NCBI RefSeq assembly: GCF_036059255.1
Contig: NZ_CP107947.1
Location: 6,758,001-6,822,000, forward strand
Length of the DNA: 64,000 nucleotides
DNA from: Micromonospora sp. NBC_00389
GTDB lineage: Bacteria > Actinomycetota > Actinomycetes > Mycobacteriales > Micromonosporaceae
Reading direction: 5' to 3'
Shown here: one piece after another, positions 29,268 to 36,659 of the stretch
Position numbering within the stretch: the stretch's first letter is position 1
How the letters are laid out: every line of letters begins with the position of its first letter
The notes under the pieces: generated by a model
The model's database searches: none
Seen by the model: the letters and a program-made list of their open reading frames with translations, nothing else
What the model was told of the DNA's origin: nothing
Position numbers and translations under genes: made by a program

Positions 29268-29390
29268 CCCTTCGCGGTTGGTGAGGACAGCGCCGCTGGT
29301 GTTTCGTCAGACCCGCCGCGCATCGACTACACCTGCGAAAGCTGCTACACCCTGCTCCCCGGGGCCGCCCGGACCGGCCGCTGGACCCCG

Positions 29391-29522
29391 TTCCGCTCGC
29401 ACTGGGGAATCGAGCCGTTCTCCTGCCGTCCCGGCAGCGGGGGCGCCCACGAGAAGGGTGGCGTCGAGGGCGAGATCGGCTACTTCCGCCCCAACCACCT
29501 GGTCCCCCACGGACACCTCGAT
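29391..29522 (+). pseudogene. IS21-family IstA transposase fragment
   Basis: A 44-residue stretch reads FRSHWGIEPFSCRPGSGGAH, then EKGGVEGEIGYFRPNHLVPH. This is the strongly conserved IstA segment with the catalytic Glu (normally GAHEKGGVEGEVGRFRR). Nothing before or after is recognisable, so it is a remnant. It fills most of the 344-bp gap between patatin copy 2 and the AraC gene. Confidence 0.82.
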
Positions 29523-29611
29523 AACTGCATCGGCCTTCGAAACAGCCCCGAGCATGTCCGCTGATCATGCTGCCGCACCGGGAAACACCAAGATCCCCGA
29601 CAGGGTCAAGC

Positions 29612-30511
29612 TCAGGGCAGCGCAGTGACGAGTTCTGCTGGCGGAGTGCGGAGTTGGGTGTCCTTGCTGGGCGGTGCGCCGAACATGCGGCGGTATTCAC
29701 GGCTGAACTGGGAGGGGCTGTCGTAGCCGACGCTGAGGCCCACACCGGTGATGTCTGAGGGGCGGCTGGCGAGCAGGAGCCGTGCTTCTTGCAGGCGGAT
29801 GCGTTTTTGGAACTGGATGGGGCTCATCCCTGTGACGGTCTGAAAGTTGCGGTGGAACGCGGAAACGCTCATGCCGGCGATTTCCGCCAGGTCCTCCACG
29901 CGGAAGGCGGTGGCGTAGTTCTCCCGGATCTGACGCACGGCGCGGTTGATGTGGGCCAGTCCGCTGTCGGCGAGACCGAGTTGGCGGATGGTGACTCCCT
30001 GCTCGCCGCGCAGGAGATGCCAGAGGATTTCCCGCTTAACCATGGGAGCGAGGATCTTGCGGTCTGCAGGCTGCTCCAGCAGCCGCAGCAGGCGCACGAT
30101 GGCGTCCAGCAGTGAAGGCGAGGCCGTGGAGACGGCAATGCCGGGTGATGCGGTGCGTGGGGTGGCCGGCAGGTCTCGGGGGTCGGCTTCCAGGAGGAGT
30201 TCAGCAAGGGCTGAGGGAGCGAGAGTCATGCCGAAGCCGAGGGTGGGCTGCCCGGTGTCCAGGACATGGCCGGTGACGGGGAGGTCGGCGGAGGCGATCA
30301 GGTACTCGCCGGGCCCATACTCGTAGAGGCGCTCGCCCAGGGCGAGGCGTTTGCCGCCCTGGGCGATGACTGCGAGCACGGTCCCGGACATCCCGGCCGC
30401 CGAAGCATTCGGATGGGTGAATTTGCATACCTGAATGCCATCGATCGCCGTGCTCATGTCGGGCCGCGCATGCCGGTTAAGAAGCTCACGCATTTCGTCC
30501 AGGGCAGACAT
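29612..30511 (-). CDS. AraC-family regulator (AraC_N type)
   Basis: 299 residues from ATG 30511. The N-terminal cupin sensor domain has VCKFTHPNASAAGMSGTVLA and YGPGEYLIASADLPVTGHVL, typical of the AraC_N family. The C-terminal DNA-binding domain has FRVEDLAEIAGMSVSAFHRN, then SPIQFQKRIRLQEARLLLAS and VGYDSPSQFSREYRRMFG. Such regulators are often next to the short-chain dehydrogenase they control, as here. An 11-base sequence in its upstream region recurs upstream of that SDR gene. Confidence 0.93.
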   Translation of the reverse strand: MSALDEMRELLNRHARPDMSTAIDGIQVCKFTHPNASAAGMSGTVLAVIAQGGKRLALGERLYEYGPGEYLIASADLPVTGHVLDTGQPTLGFGMTLAPSALAELLLEADPRDLPATPRTASPGIAVSTASPSLLDAIVRLLRLLEQPADRKILAPMVKREILWHLLRGEQGVTIRQLGLADSGLAHINRAVRQIRENYATAFRVEDLAEIAGMSVSAFHRNFQTVTGMSPIQFQKRIRLQEARLLLASRPSDITGVGLSVGYDSPSQFSREYRRMFGAPPSKDTQLRTPPAELVTALP

Positions 30512-30684
30512 GAATCCATTTTTGCACGAACCTCCACACGGGGTCGCTGGCCGGGCAGGATTGGGCACACATTCATGATCCCGCAGGTGTCCTCATCAGG
30601 CAGGGCGGCCTGTGGGCGGCTGTCTTGGCCCGTCGCGGAGTGAGCCGTGGGCGGCGTGTGTGGACGGGAAGGGCTTGGCGTGGT

Positions 30685-30712
30685 TCACAGCTCACAGCTC
30701 ACAGCTCACAGC
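30685..30712. repeat. Heptanucleotide tandem repeat, four TCACAGC units
   Basis: Four perfect 7-bp units in a row, ending 9 bp before the SDR stop codon on the opposite strand. The unit is 7 bp and not a codon multiple, but it lies outside the coding sequence. Copy number could vary between isolates. Confidence 0.9.
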
Positions 30713-30721
30713 AGGAGTGGT

Positions 30722-31480
30722 TCAGAGGTTCTGGCCTCCGGATACTTCGATGTCCTGGGCGGTGATCCACCGGCCTTCCTCGGAGACCAACATGGCGATG
30801 ACCATGCCGATGTCGTCGGGCTCGCCGACGCGGCCGAGAGTGAAGGTCTTCGCCAGTTCCGGGATGATCTGCGGGTTCTTGCTGAACGCGTCGTCGGCGA
30901 AGCGGGTGACGGTGGCTCCCGGTGCGACCGAGTTCACGCGGATGCCGCGGGGACCGAACTCCTTGGCCATGTAGCGGGTGAGCACCGCCACGGCGCCCTT
31001 GAGAGCCGCGTAGACGGAGTATCCCGGCGCGGTCACCTGGGGCAGCGTGGAGTTGCTGGTCAGATTGACGATGGCGCCGCCGTCGGCGAGGAGCGGCAGC
31101 AGGGCCTGGGTGAGGAAGAAGGGCCCCTTGAACAGGCCGTCCGTGAGCCGGTCGAATTCCTCCTCGCGGGTGTCCTCGATCATCGCCATGCCGGCGAATC
31201 CGGCATTGTTGACCAGGTGATCGAAGGAGTCCCGCTGGAAGGTCTCGCGCAGCACCTCGGCAACGGTCTCCCGGAAGATGGTGAATCCCGCCGTATCGCC
31301 GAGATCCAGGTGCAGCGCCACGGCAGTGCCGCCCCGCTGCTCGATCCGCGCGACGGTGTCCTTGGCGCCCTGTTCGTTGGAGCTGTAGGTCAGGATGACG
31401 CCGGTACCGCGCCGGGCGATCTGCAGGGCGGCGCTCTGGCCGATGCCGGAGCTTGCACCGGTGACGACGGCTACCTTCAT
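30722..31480 (-). CDS. Short-chain dehydrogenase/reductase
   Basis: 252 residues, start ATG 31480 after a GGAGGCACACC ribosome site. NAD(P)-binding TGASSGIG, NNAG motif (LVNNAGFAGMAMIEDT), catalytic Ser region NLTSNSTLPQ, YxxxK as YSVYAALKGA (Tyr and Lys present), and the C-terminal PGATVTRFADDA and SEEGRWITAQDIEVSGG blocks make a complete classical SDR. It is probably the target of the adjacent AraC regulator. Substrate unknown. Confidence 0.92.
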   Translation of the reverse strand: MKVAVVTGASSGIGQSAALQIARRGTGVILTYSSNEQGAKDTVARIEQRGGTAVALHLDLGDTAGFTIFRETVAEVLRETFQRDSFDHLVNNAGFAGMAMIEDTREEEFDRLTDGLFKGPFFLTQALLPLLADGGAIVNLTSNSTLPQVTAPGYSVYAALKGAVAVLTRYMAKEFGPRGIRVNSVAPGATVTRFADDAFSKNPQIIPELAKTFTLGRVGEPDDIGMVIAMLVSEEGRWITAQDIEVSGGQNL

Positions 31481-31571
31481 GGTGTGCCTCCTGGGGCGTG
31501 AGGATTCGTCGGAATCCGTGGGGAGTGTGTCCCTTCCAGGAGACCGCTGCGCCGGGCCCGCGAAAAGAATG

Positions 31572-31600
31572 ATCCTCTTCGCCTCTTGCCCAATCCTCTT
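31572..31600. promoter_or_regulatory. Direct repeats upstream of the SDR gene, probable AraC-type site
   Basis: ATCCTCTT occurs at 31572-31579 and 31593-31600, in direct orientation 21 bp apart (two helical turns), 92-120 bp upstream of the SDR start. The overlapping 11-mer TGCCCAATCCT (31587-31597) recurs as its complement at 30557-30567 upstream of the AraC gene. Confidence 0.6.
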
Positions 31601-31820
31601 GGATGGACGGGGCATGGGCCGTGTCAGCCGTGCCCCGCCACTGCCCGCCGCGCAGGGGAGCGGTGGCCTTTGCGTAACTGCCCGGCTCGTCGCCGTGCTG
31701 TGCCTGCGCGTTGGCAGGATCGTGCAAGGATCCGCCAGGATGTCCCTACCAGCCCTCCCGCCGTGACGGTTGACTTGCCCCAAAAGCCATTTCCGTCAGG
31801 CACGAGTGAGGCAGCCGACC

Positions 31821-32282
31821 ATGACCGACACCGCGGACAGAAGCTACAACGTGGGCGCGGTCAGACGCGCTCTGGCCATCGGCCCGGGCTCGCCGCGCGA
31901 GGCACGCACCATCGACATCACCACCCTGGGCCGGCGCACCGGTCGCCCAAGGCGCATCGAGATCTGGTTCCACCATGTCGACGGCCGCTGGTACCTCAGC
32001 GGGATGCCGGTGCCCCGAAGCTGGCACGCCAACCTGTCGGCGCACCCGCACTTCACCTTCCACCTCAAGAACGGCGTCCGGGCGGACCTGCCGGCCACGG
32101 CAGTGCCGGTCAAGGATCCCGCGGTGCGCCATCGCGTACTGTCTGCGGTAGTCGCCCTGCAGGACGAGCCCGGTTTGCGCATGCGCGTCACCCAGCGCCA
32201 GCGCCTGGAGGACTGGCTCAAGCACAGCCCGCTGATCGAGATCGTTTTCGACGACGAACGGCTGCGCCCGCCGCTGAGCTGA
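31821..32282 (+). CDS. Deazaflavin (F420)-dependent nitroreductase-family protein (DDN-like)
   Basis: 153 residues from ATG 31821. The split beta-barrel pattern is visible: ARTIDITTLGRRTGRPRRIE, IWFHHVDGRWYLSGMPVPRS, WHANLSAHPHFTFHLKNGVR and a C-terminal helix pair ending DWLKHSPLIEIVFDDERL. This matches the actinobacterial F420H2-dependent quinone/nitro reductase family, whose founding member Ddn activates nitroimidazoles. It is transcribed divergently from the SDR gene. The substrate cannot be told. Confidence 0.85.
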   Translation: MTDTADRSYNVGAVRRALAIGPGSPREARTIDITTLGRRTGRPRRIEIWFHHVDGRWYLSGMPVPRSWHANLSAHPHFTFHLKNGVRADLPATAVPVKDPAVRHRVLSAVVALQDEPGLRMRVTQRQRLEDWLKHSPLIEIVFDDERLRPPLS

Positions 32283-32457
32283 CCGCCCCGGGCGACATGG
32301 AGCGGCAGTCTGCACGAGCATGGCCACGGCCCCGGCCGCCTCGTCCGATGTCCGCTCCCGCGGCTGGACCGGCACGCACCAGAGATGGGTGCACCCCGCC
32401 GCCGGATTCGGACGGCCGCTTCGCTCAACCGAGCGTCCTCTCTCGCCAGGCCGGTTA

Positions 32458-32760
32458 CTACGCCCCTTCCTCAGGCGCGGTGACCTGCCGCCGTCGCAGT
32501 TCCGCGTATCGCGCGCGCATCGCGGCACTCGCGGCCGGGCCGGCGGTGAAGACGAACGCCTCACTGTCGTCGAGGCCCCTGCCCGTGCGGGCGTCCACGA
32601 CGACCGGCTCGACCTCCTCGCCGCTGGCGGTGTCCACCAACACGATGGACCGCTCCTGCGGTGCCAGCTGCCGGTTCCCCCAGGCGGCCAGCGCCACGAT
32701 CACCGGCCGCAGTGACCTGCCCCGCTCGGTCAGCACGTACTCGTACCGGCGGCTTGCTCT
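32458..32760 (-). pseudogene. HxlR-family regulator, C-terminal half only
   Basis: The leftward frame is recognisable from RASRRYEYVLTERGRSLRPV and ALAAWGNRQLAPQER to the stop at 32458. The YxLTxxGxxL wing and helix are characteristic of HxlR winged-helix proteins. The DNA-recognition half is missing: at about 32760 the sequence switches to an IS630 remnant on the other strand. The frame continues upstream to 32874 only through that foreign DNA, so this is a truncated gene. The C-terminal extension of about 60 residues (VLVDTASGEEVEPVVVDART) occurs in some full-length members. Confidence 0.78.
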
Positions 32761-32764
32761 GGTA

Positions 32765-33005
32765 GATGTTTGTGCGAGCATGCGGCTTTCATGTTGTGTT
32801 TCGTTTCTGAGCCATGTGGGCGGACTTGGTTCGACTGGAGCGATCACCGTCCACCGGTTCAACGAGATGGGCATGCCAAGCCTGGACCTTCACCAGGTGG
32901 AGCATCCGAAAACTCACCGAGTACCTCGCCGGGCAACCCGGACCGGGTCGTCGTGGTGGGCCGGGAACGTCTGCGGCAGATGTTGCCTCAACGACAGGGC
33001 GATCA
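32765..33005 (+). pseudogene. IS630-family transposase remnant (N-terminal part)
   Basis: Pieces in two or three frames read VHRFNEMGMPSLD (end of the helix-turn-helix), FTRWSIRKLTEYLAG and DRVVVVGRERLRQMLPQRQ. Together these reproduce the order of an IS630 transposase N terminus (VIHRFNEMG..., QPFTRWS.RKL..YL, IGREALR.LL). Frame breaks and loss of the DDE core make it inactive. Its arrival truncated the HxlR gene and lies just downstream of the SMP-30 gene stop. Confidence 0.75.
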
Positions 33006-33043
33006 GCGCGGCAGACAGCAGCGACAGGAACACGGTCGTCCGC

Positions 33044-33892
33044 TCAACGGACGCGGTGATCCAACCCGACCACGAAGCGGGCGGCCGGAAGACCGGCTAC
33101 GCCGACGTCCGCGGTGAACACGGCTCCGGACAGCTCGGCGCCGTCCGACCGCGCGGTCGTGACGAAGAGCCATCGATAGCCGGGACCGCCGAACGACATG
33201 TTGCTGACCAGCGGCGTGGGCAGGCGTAGCGTGCGGTCCGGAGCGAGGTGGGGCGTGTAGCCGAACACCATGCCGGATCCCCACGAGGCCACCCAGACCC
33301 CGCCGTCGGCGTCGACGGCGATCCCGTCGGGGTGCGCAACCCGCACCGCGGCAACGGGGCGGCCGTCGGGCCCGTACGCGGTGACCGTGTCGGCGAAGCT
33401 GTCAGCGTGGTAGAGGAGGCGCCCGTCCGGGCTGGTGTCGACGCCGTTGGATGCGCCCACGTGCCCGGCGAGGACGCGATGGTTCAGGTCCGGCTCCACC
33501 ACGTACAGGGCGGCGCGATTGGCCCGGGTACGGTCGATCGACCCGACGTAGAGGTTGCCGTCGCGTCCGCACACCGCGTCGTTCAGTGCCAGGTCGGGCG
33601 GCCCGGGCAGGGACAGCAGAGGTTGGAAGGTTCCGTCGTCCGGGTCGAGGGTGCCGATGTCCCGCCCGGACACGCCGAGCCATCCCCCGTCGGCCCGCGG
33701 CACCAGGGCGGTGACCGGCCGGTCGCAGGTCGCGCCGGAGGCGGTGCCGGAGGCAGGATCGAGGGCCCAGAGGCGTCGGCCGTCAATGTCCACCAGGTGC
33801 AGGCGGGCCGAGGCCTCGTCCCAGACCGGGCACTCCCCCAGCTCACAGCGCAGGTCGGCCAGCACCGCCCAGTCCCTGGATGTCACAGCCAT
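33044..33892 (-). CDS. SMP-30/gluconolactonase-like sugar lactonase
   Basis: 282 residues, start ATG 33892 inside the end of the SDR gene (10-bp overlap). The six-bladed propeller signature is complete: CELGECPVWDEASARLHLVD (metal Glu), LNDAVCGRDGNLYVGSIDRT (Asn/Asp), GASNGVDTSPDGRLLYHADS (Asn and Asp metal ligands) and HPDGIAVDADGGVWVASWGS. Family members open aldonolactones. Here it follows an SDR that could make the lactone and precedes nothing else in the operon. The last few residues border IS630-remnant DNA, so the extreme C terminus may be altered. Confidence 0.92.
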   Translation of the reverse strand: MAVTSRDWAVLADLRCELGECPVWDEASARLHLVDIDGRRLWALDPASGTASGATCDRPVTALVPRADGGWLGVSGRDIGTLDPDDGTFQPLLSLPGPPDLALNDAVCGRDGNLYVGSIDRTRANRAALYVVEPDLNHRVLAGHVGASNGVDTSPDGRLLYHADSFADTVTAYGPDGRPVAAVRVAHPDGIAVDADGGVWVASWGSGMVFGYTPHLAPDRTLRLPTPLVSNMSFGGPGYRWLFVTTARSDGAELSGAVFTADVGVAGLPAARFVVGLDHRVR

Positions 33893-34605
33893 CTCGCTCG
33901 CAGGTCGGGGCGGAGCCACGCCGCTGGTGAGGCGATCGACAGGCCACCGTCGACGGGCAGCACGACGCCGGTGATGAAGTCCGCTGCCGGCGAGGCGAGG
34001 AACGTCACGGCGGCGGCGACGTCGTCGGGTCGGCCGACCCGCCGCAGCGGGTAGCCCTCGGTGACGGAGGGCAGGTCGGCCTTGCCGATCATGCCGGGGG
34101 CGACGGCGTTGACGCGGATGCCGGCGGGACCGTACTCGAGCGCGAGCTGGCGGACGAGTCCCTCCACGCCGGCTTTCGCGGCCGCGTAGCCCGGCAGGCC
34201 GGGCGCGGCGAGGCTGGCGTTGACGGAGCTGACCGCGACGACGGTGCCGCCGCGCGGCAGCAGGGGCAGGGCGGCGCGGACGACGTAGAACGTCGAGCCG
34301 AGGGTCACGTCGAGGGCGGCCCGCCACTGCGCGTCGGTGGTCCGCGTCGCCGGAGCGACGGGCATGACCGCGGCGGCGGGCACCACCACGTCGAGTCGGC
34401 CGAGTGTGCGGTGGGCATCGGCGACGGCGCGGGCTGCCGCGTCCGGGTCGGCGCAGTCGGCCACCAGTTCGGCCGCGAAGGCGGGGTCGCTGTGCTGTTC
34501 GAGGGAGACGCCCACGACGCGATCGCCGGATTCGGTGAAGGCGCGGGCGATCGCGGTGCCGATCGGCGAGGAGGCGCCGATGACGAGGATCCCGCGTCCG
34601 CTCAC
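33883..34605 (-). CDS. Short-chain dehydrogenase/reductase, probable sugar dehydrogenase
   Basis: 240 residues from GTG 34605, which overlaps the DapA-like gene stop (GTGA). Cofactor motif GASSPIG (a variant of TGxxxGIG), catalytic Ser in VAVSSVNASLAAPG, YAAAKAG with Tyr and Lys, PGMIGKADLPSVTEGYPLRR and FITGVVLPVDGG complete the SDR pattern. In context it most likely oxidises a free sugar to its lactone for the SMP-30 enzyme, or a later keto-acid intermediate. Confidence 0.92.
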   Translation of the reverse strand: MSGRGILVIGASSPIGTAIARAFTESGDRVVGVSLEQHSDPAFAAELVADCADPDAAARAVADAHRTLGRLDVVVPAAAVMPVAPATRTTDAQWRAALDVTLGSTFYVVRAALPLLPRGGTVVAVSSVNASLAAPGLPGYAAAKAGVEGLVRQLALEYGPAGIRVNAVAPGMIGKADLPSVTEGYPLRRVGRPDDVAAAVTFLASPAADFITGVVLPVDGGLSIASPAAWLRPDLRARWL

Positions 34606-35498
34606 CGGGCAAGCCCAAGGTCGGCGAGGATGGTGGCGAGTGAGTCGCGGCTGGCCGGGTCGAGCGGGCGGGCCGGCGAGCGGACGGTGGCGTCGGCGAT
34701 GAGGCCACGGCGCACCAGCACCTCCTTGTGCACCGCCCAGGCGATGCCCTGCTGGAGGCCGAACAGGATCAGCGGCAGCAGCCGGGTGAAGCCCGCGCGG
34801 GCGTCGGTGTGCCGGCCGGCCTGCCAGTCTGCGAGCACCGGGCCGAGCAGGTCGGGGAACTCGCAGGCGGGCATGGTGCCGATCGCTCCGCGGGCGTACT
34901 CCTCCAGGCAGAACTGGGCGTTCTGGCCGCCGAGCACGGCGAAGCGGTCGTCGGCGCGGGCGGCGACCACCGCGACCACCTTGGGCGCGGTCGGCGGCGA
35001 TTCCACCTTGACGGAAGTGACGCCGTCGAGCTTGCCGAGCTCGGCGATGAGGGTGGGCGGCATCGTCACGCCGGTGGCGCCGGGCGCGTCCTGGACCATG
35101 ACCTCGACCCCGGCGGCGGCGGCCACGTCGCCGTAGAAGGCGAGCAGCTGGTCGGACGTCGGCTTCACCATGAACGGAGGAAGCACCATCAGCGTGGTCG
35201 CGCCGCCGGCCACCGCGGCACCGGCCTGTTCGATCGCGGTCACCGTCGACGTGCCGTTGATCCCGGCGACAACTGGGACCGCGCCGGCGACCACCTCGGT
35301 GACGGTGGCGAGAATCCGGGCCCGCTCCTCGGTGGTGAGCGCGAAGCCTTCGCTGGCCATGCCGAAGACGGCGACGCCGGTGACGCCGCTGGCGAGCTGG
35401 AACTCGGTGAGCCGGCGCAGGCTGGGCAGGTCGAGGGCGCCGTCGGGCCCGAACGGGGTGGCGAGGATCGGCACGAGGCCGTGCACGGTGTGGGGCAC
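34602..35498 (-). CDS. DapA/NAL-superfamily aldolase or dehydratase for 2-keto-3-deoxy sugar acids
   Basis: 298 residues from GTG 35498, immediately following the enolase-type stop (TGAGTG). The TIM barrel Schiff-base Lys is Lys164 (VTSVKVES). The GxxGE-like loop reads GMASEGFALTTEE. The Tyr that serves as general acid in DapA (YNxPxRTG) is replaced: MVQDAPGATG has Gln136 there. Such replacement argues against dihydrodipicolinate synthase. I recall a QDxP form in 2-keto-3-deoxy sugar-acid dehydratases, which would fit the operon, but this is inference. Confidence 0.88.
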   Translation of the reverse strand: MPHTVHGLVPILATPFGPDGALDLPSLRRLTEFQLASGVTGVAVFGMASEGFALTTEERARILATVTEVVAGAVPVVAGINGTSTVTAIEQAGAAVAGGATTLMVLPPFMVKPTSDQLLAFYGDVAAAAGVEVMVQDAPGATGVTMPPTLIAELGKLDGVTSVKVESPPTAPKVVAVVAARADDRFAVLGGQNAQFCLEEYARGAIGTMPACEFPDLLGPVLADWQAGRHTDARAGFTRLLPLILFGLQQGIAWAVHKEVLVRRGLIADATVRSPARPLDPASRDSLATILADLGLAR

Positions 35499-36659
35499 TC
35501 AGGACTCCTTGACCAGGGCGCGAACCGTCTCGGCGTCGACATCGACGCCGAGACCGGGACCCGCGGGCAGATCGAACGCGGCCGGGTGCACAGGCACCGG
35601 CCCGGTGAGGATGCGGGATCCGACCTCGGTGGAGGTCGGCTGGTACTCGAACGCGGCGAGGTCGGCGACCGCCGCGGCGACATGCAGGCCGGCGGCGAGC
35701 GAGACACCCATGCCGACCGAGTGGTGCGGTGCGACGGGCACGTGCCGGGCGGCGCACAGCTCGGCGATCGCCATCGCCTCGGTGATGCCCGTACGGGCCA
35801 CGTCCGGCTGGGCGATCCGCAACGCCCGCGCGTCCAGCCACTGCGCGAACTCGTACCGGTTGCGCAGCGTCTCCCCCACGGCGATCGGCACGGTGGCGCG
35901 GCTGACGAGTTCGGCGTGCCCGGCGATGTCCTCTGGGGCAAGCGGCGCCTCCAGGAACCACGCGCCGCGATCGGCGAGACCACGCGCCAGCGCGGTTGCC
36001 TCGTCCACCCCGTACGCCCAGTGCCCGTCCACGGCGATGCGCAGGCCAGGCGCGGCCTCGCGGACCGCGTCGACGGTGGCGAGGTCGGCGGCGACGCCGT
36101 GCCCGAGGTGCAGCTTGACCGCGGCGGCGCCCCGCTCGGCCCAGTTCCGGGCCAGCGCCGCGCGCTGCGGGTCGGTGGGGCGGGGCAGTCCGGAGACGTA
36201 CGTGGGCAGCCGGGTGCGGAACGCGCCGCCGAGCAGCTGGGCGACGCCGAGCCCGGTCAGCCGTCCGGCGAGGTCCCAGAGCGCGATGTCCACGGCGGCG
36301 AGCGCGTCGGCCTGGTGGCCGACCAGGTGTCCGCGCTCGCGCATCAGGTCGCGCAGCCGGTACCAGGCCGGGCGCGGCGCGGTGGCGTCCATGCCGACCA
36401 GCACCGGCGCGAGCAGCAGGTCGACCACGGCCGCCGGCACCTCTGGCGCCACCGGCGCGAGGGCCTCCCCCCAGCCGGTGGTGCCGTCCTCGGCCACCAC
36501 CTCCACCAGCAGCGTCTCGTAGCGCGACGAGTAGAGGCTGCGCCACGGTTCGCGGACCTCGTAGCCGCCGCCGATGGCGCTCCCGTCGCTCTTCGGCCCC
36601 AGGTAGGCCTCGTCAGCGCGTACCTTCAGCACGTGCGTGCGCACCTCGCGGACCCGCAT
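35499..36659 (-). CDS. Enolase-superfamily (mandelate racemase type) sugar-acid dehydratase
   Basis: 386 residues, ATG 36659 overlapping the preceding stop (TGATG). The capping domain is followed by the barrel residues expected of the MR subgroup: Lys in AVKLHLG, metal ligands Asp in IAVDGHWAY, Glu in FLEAPLAPED and Glu in IAVGETLRN, and the His in VAPHHSVGMG for the His-Asp dyad. Members dehydrate aldonic acids to 2-keto-3-deoxy acids. Placed between the lactonase and the DapA-like enzyme, that reaction is likely here. Which sugar acid is not resolvable by eye. Confidence 0.9.
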   Translation of the reverse strand: MRVREVRTHVLKVRADEAYLGPKSDGSAIGGGYEVREPWRSLYSSRYETLLVEVVAEDGTTGWGEALAPVAPEVPAAVVDLLLAPVLVGMDATAPRPAWYRLRDLMRERGHLVGHQADALAAVDIALWDLAGRLTGLGVAQLLGGAFRTRLPTYVSGLPRPTDPQRAALARNWAERGAAAVKLHLGHGVAADLATVDAVREAAPGLRIAVDGHWAYGVDEATALARGLADRGAWFLEAPLAPEDIAGHAELVSRATVPIAVGETLRNRYEFAQWLDARALRIAQPDVARTGITEAMAIAELCAARHVPVAPHHSVGMGVSLAAGLHVAAAVADLAAFEYQPTSTEVGSRILTGPVPVHPAAFDLPAGPGLGVDVDAETVRALVKES

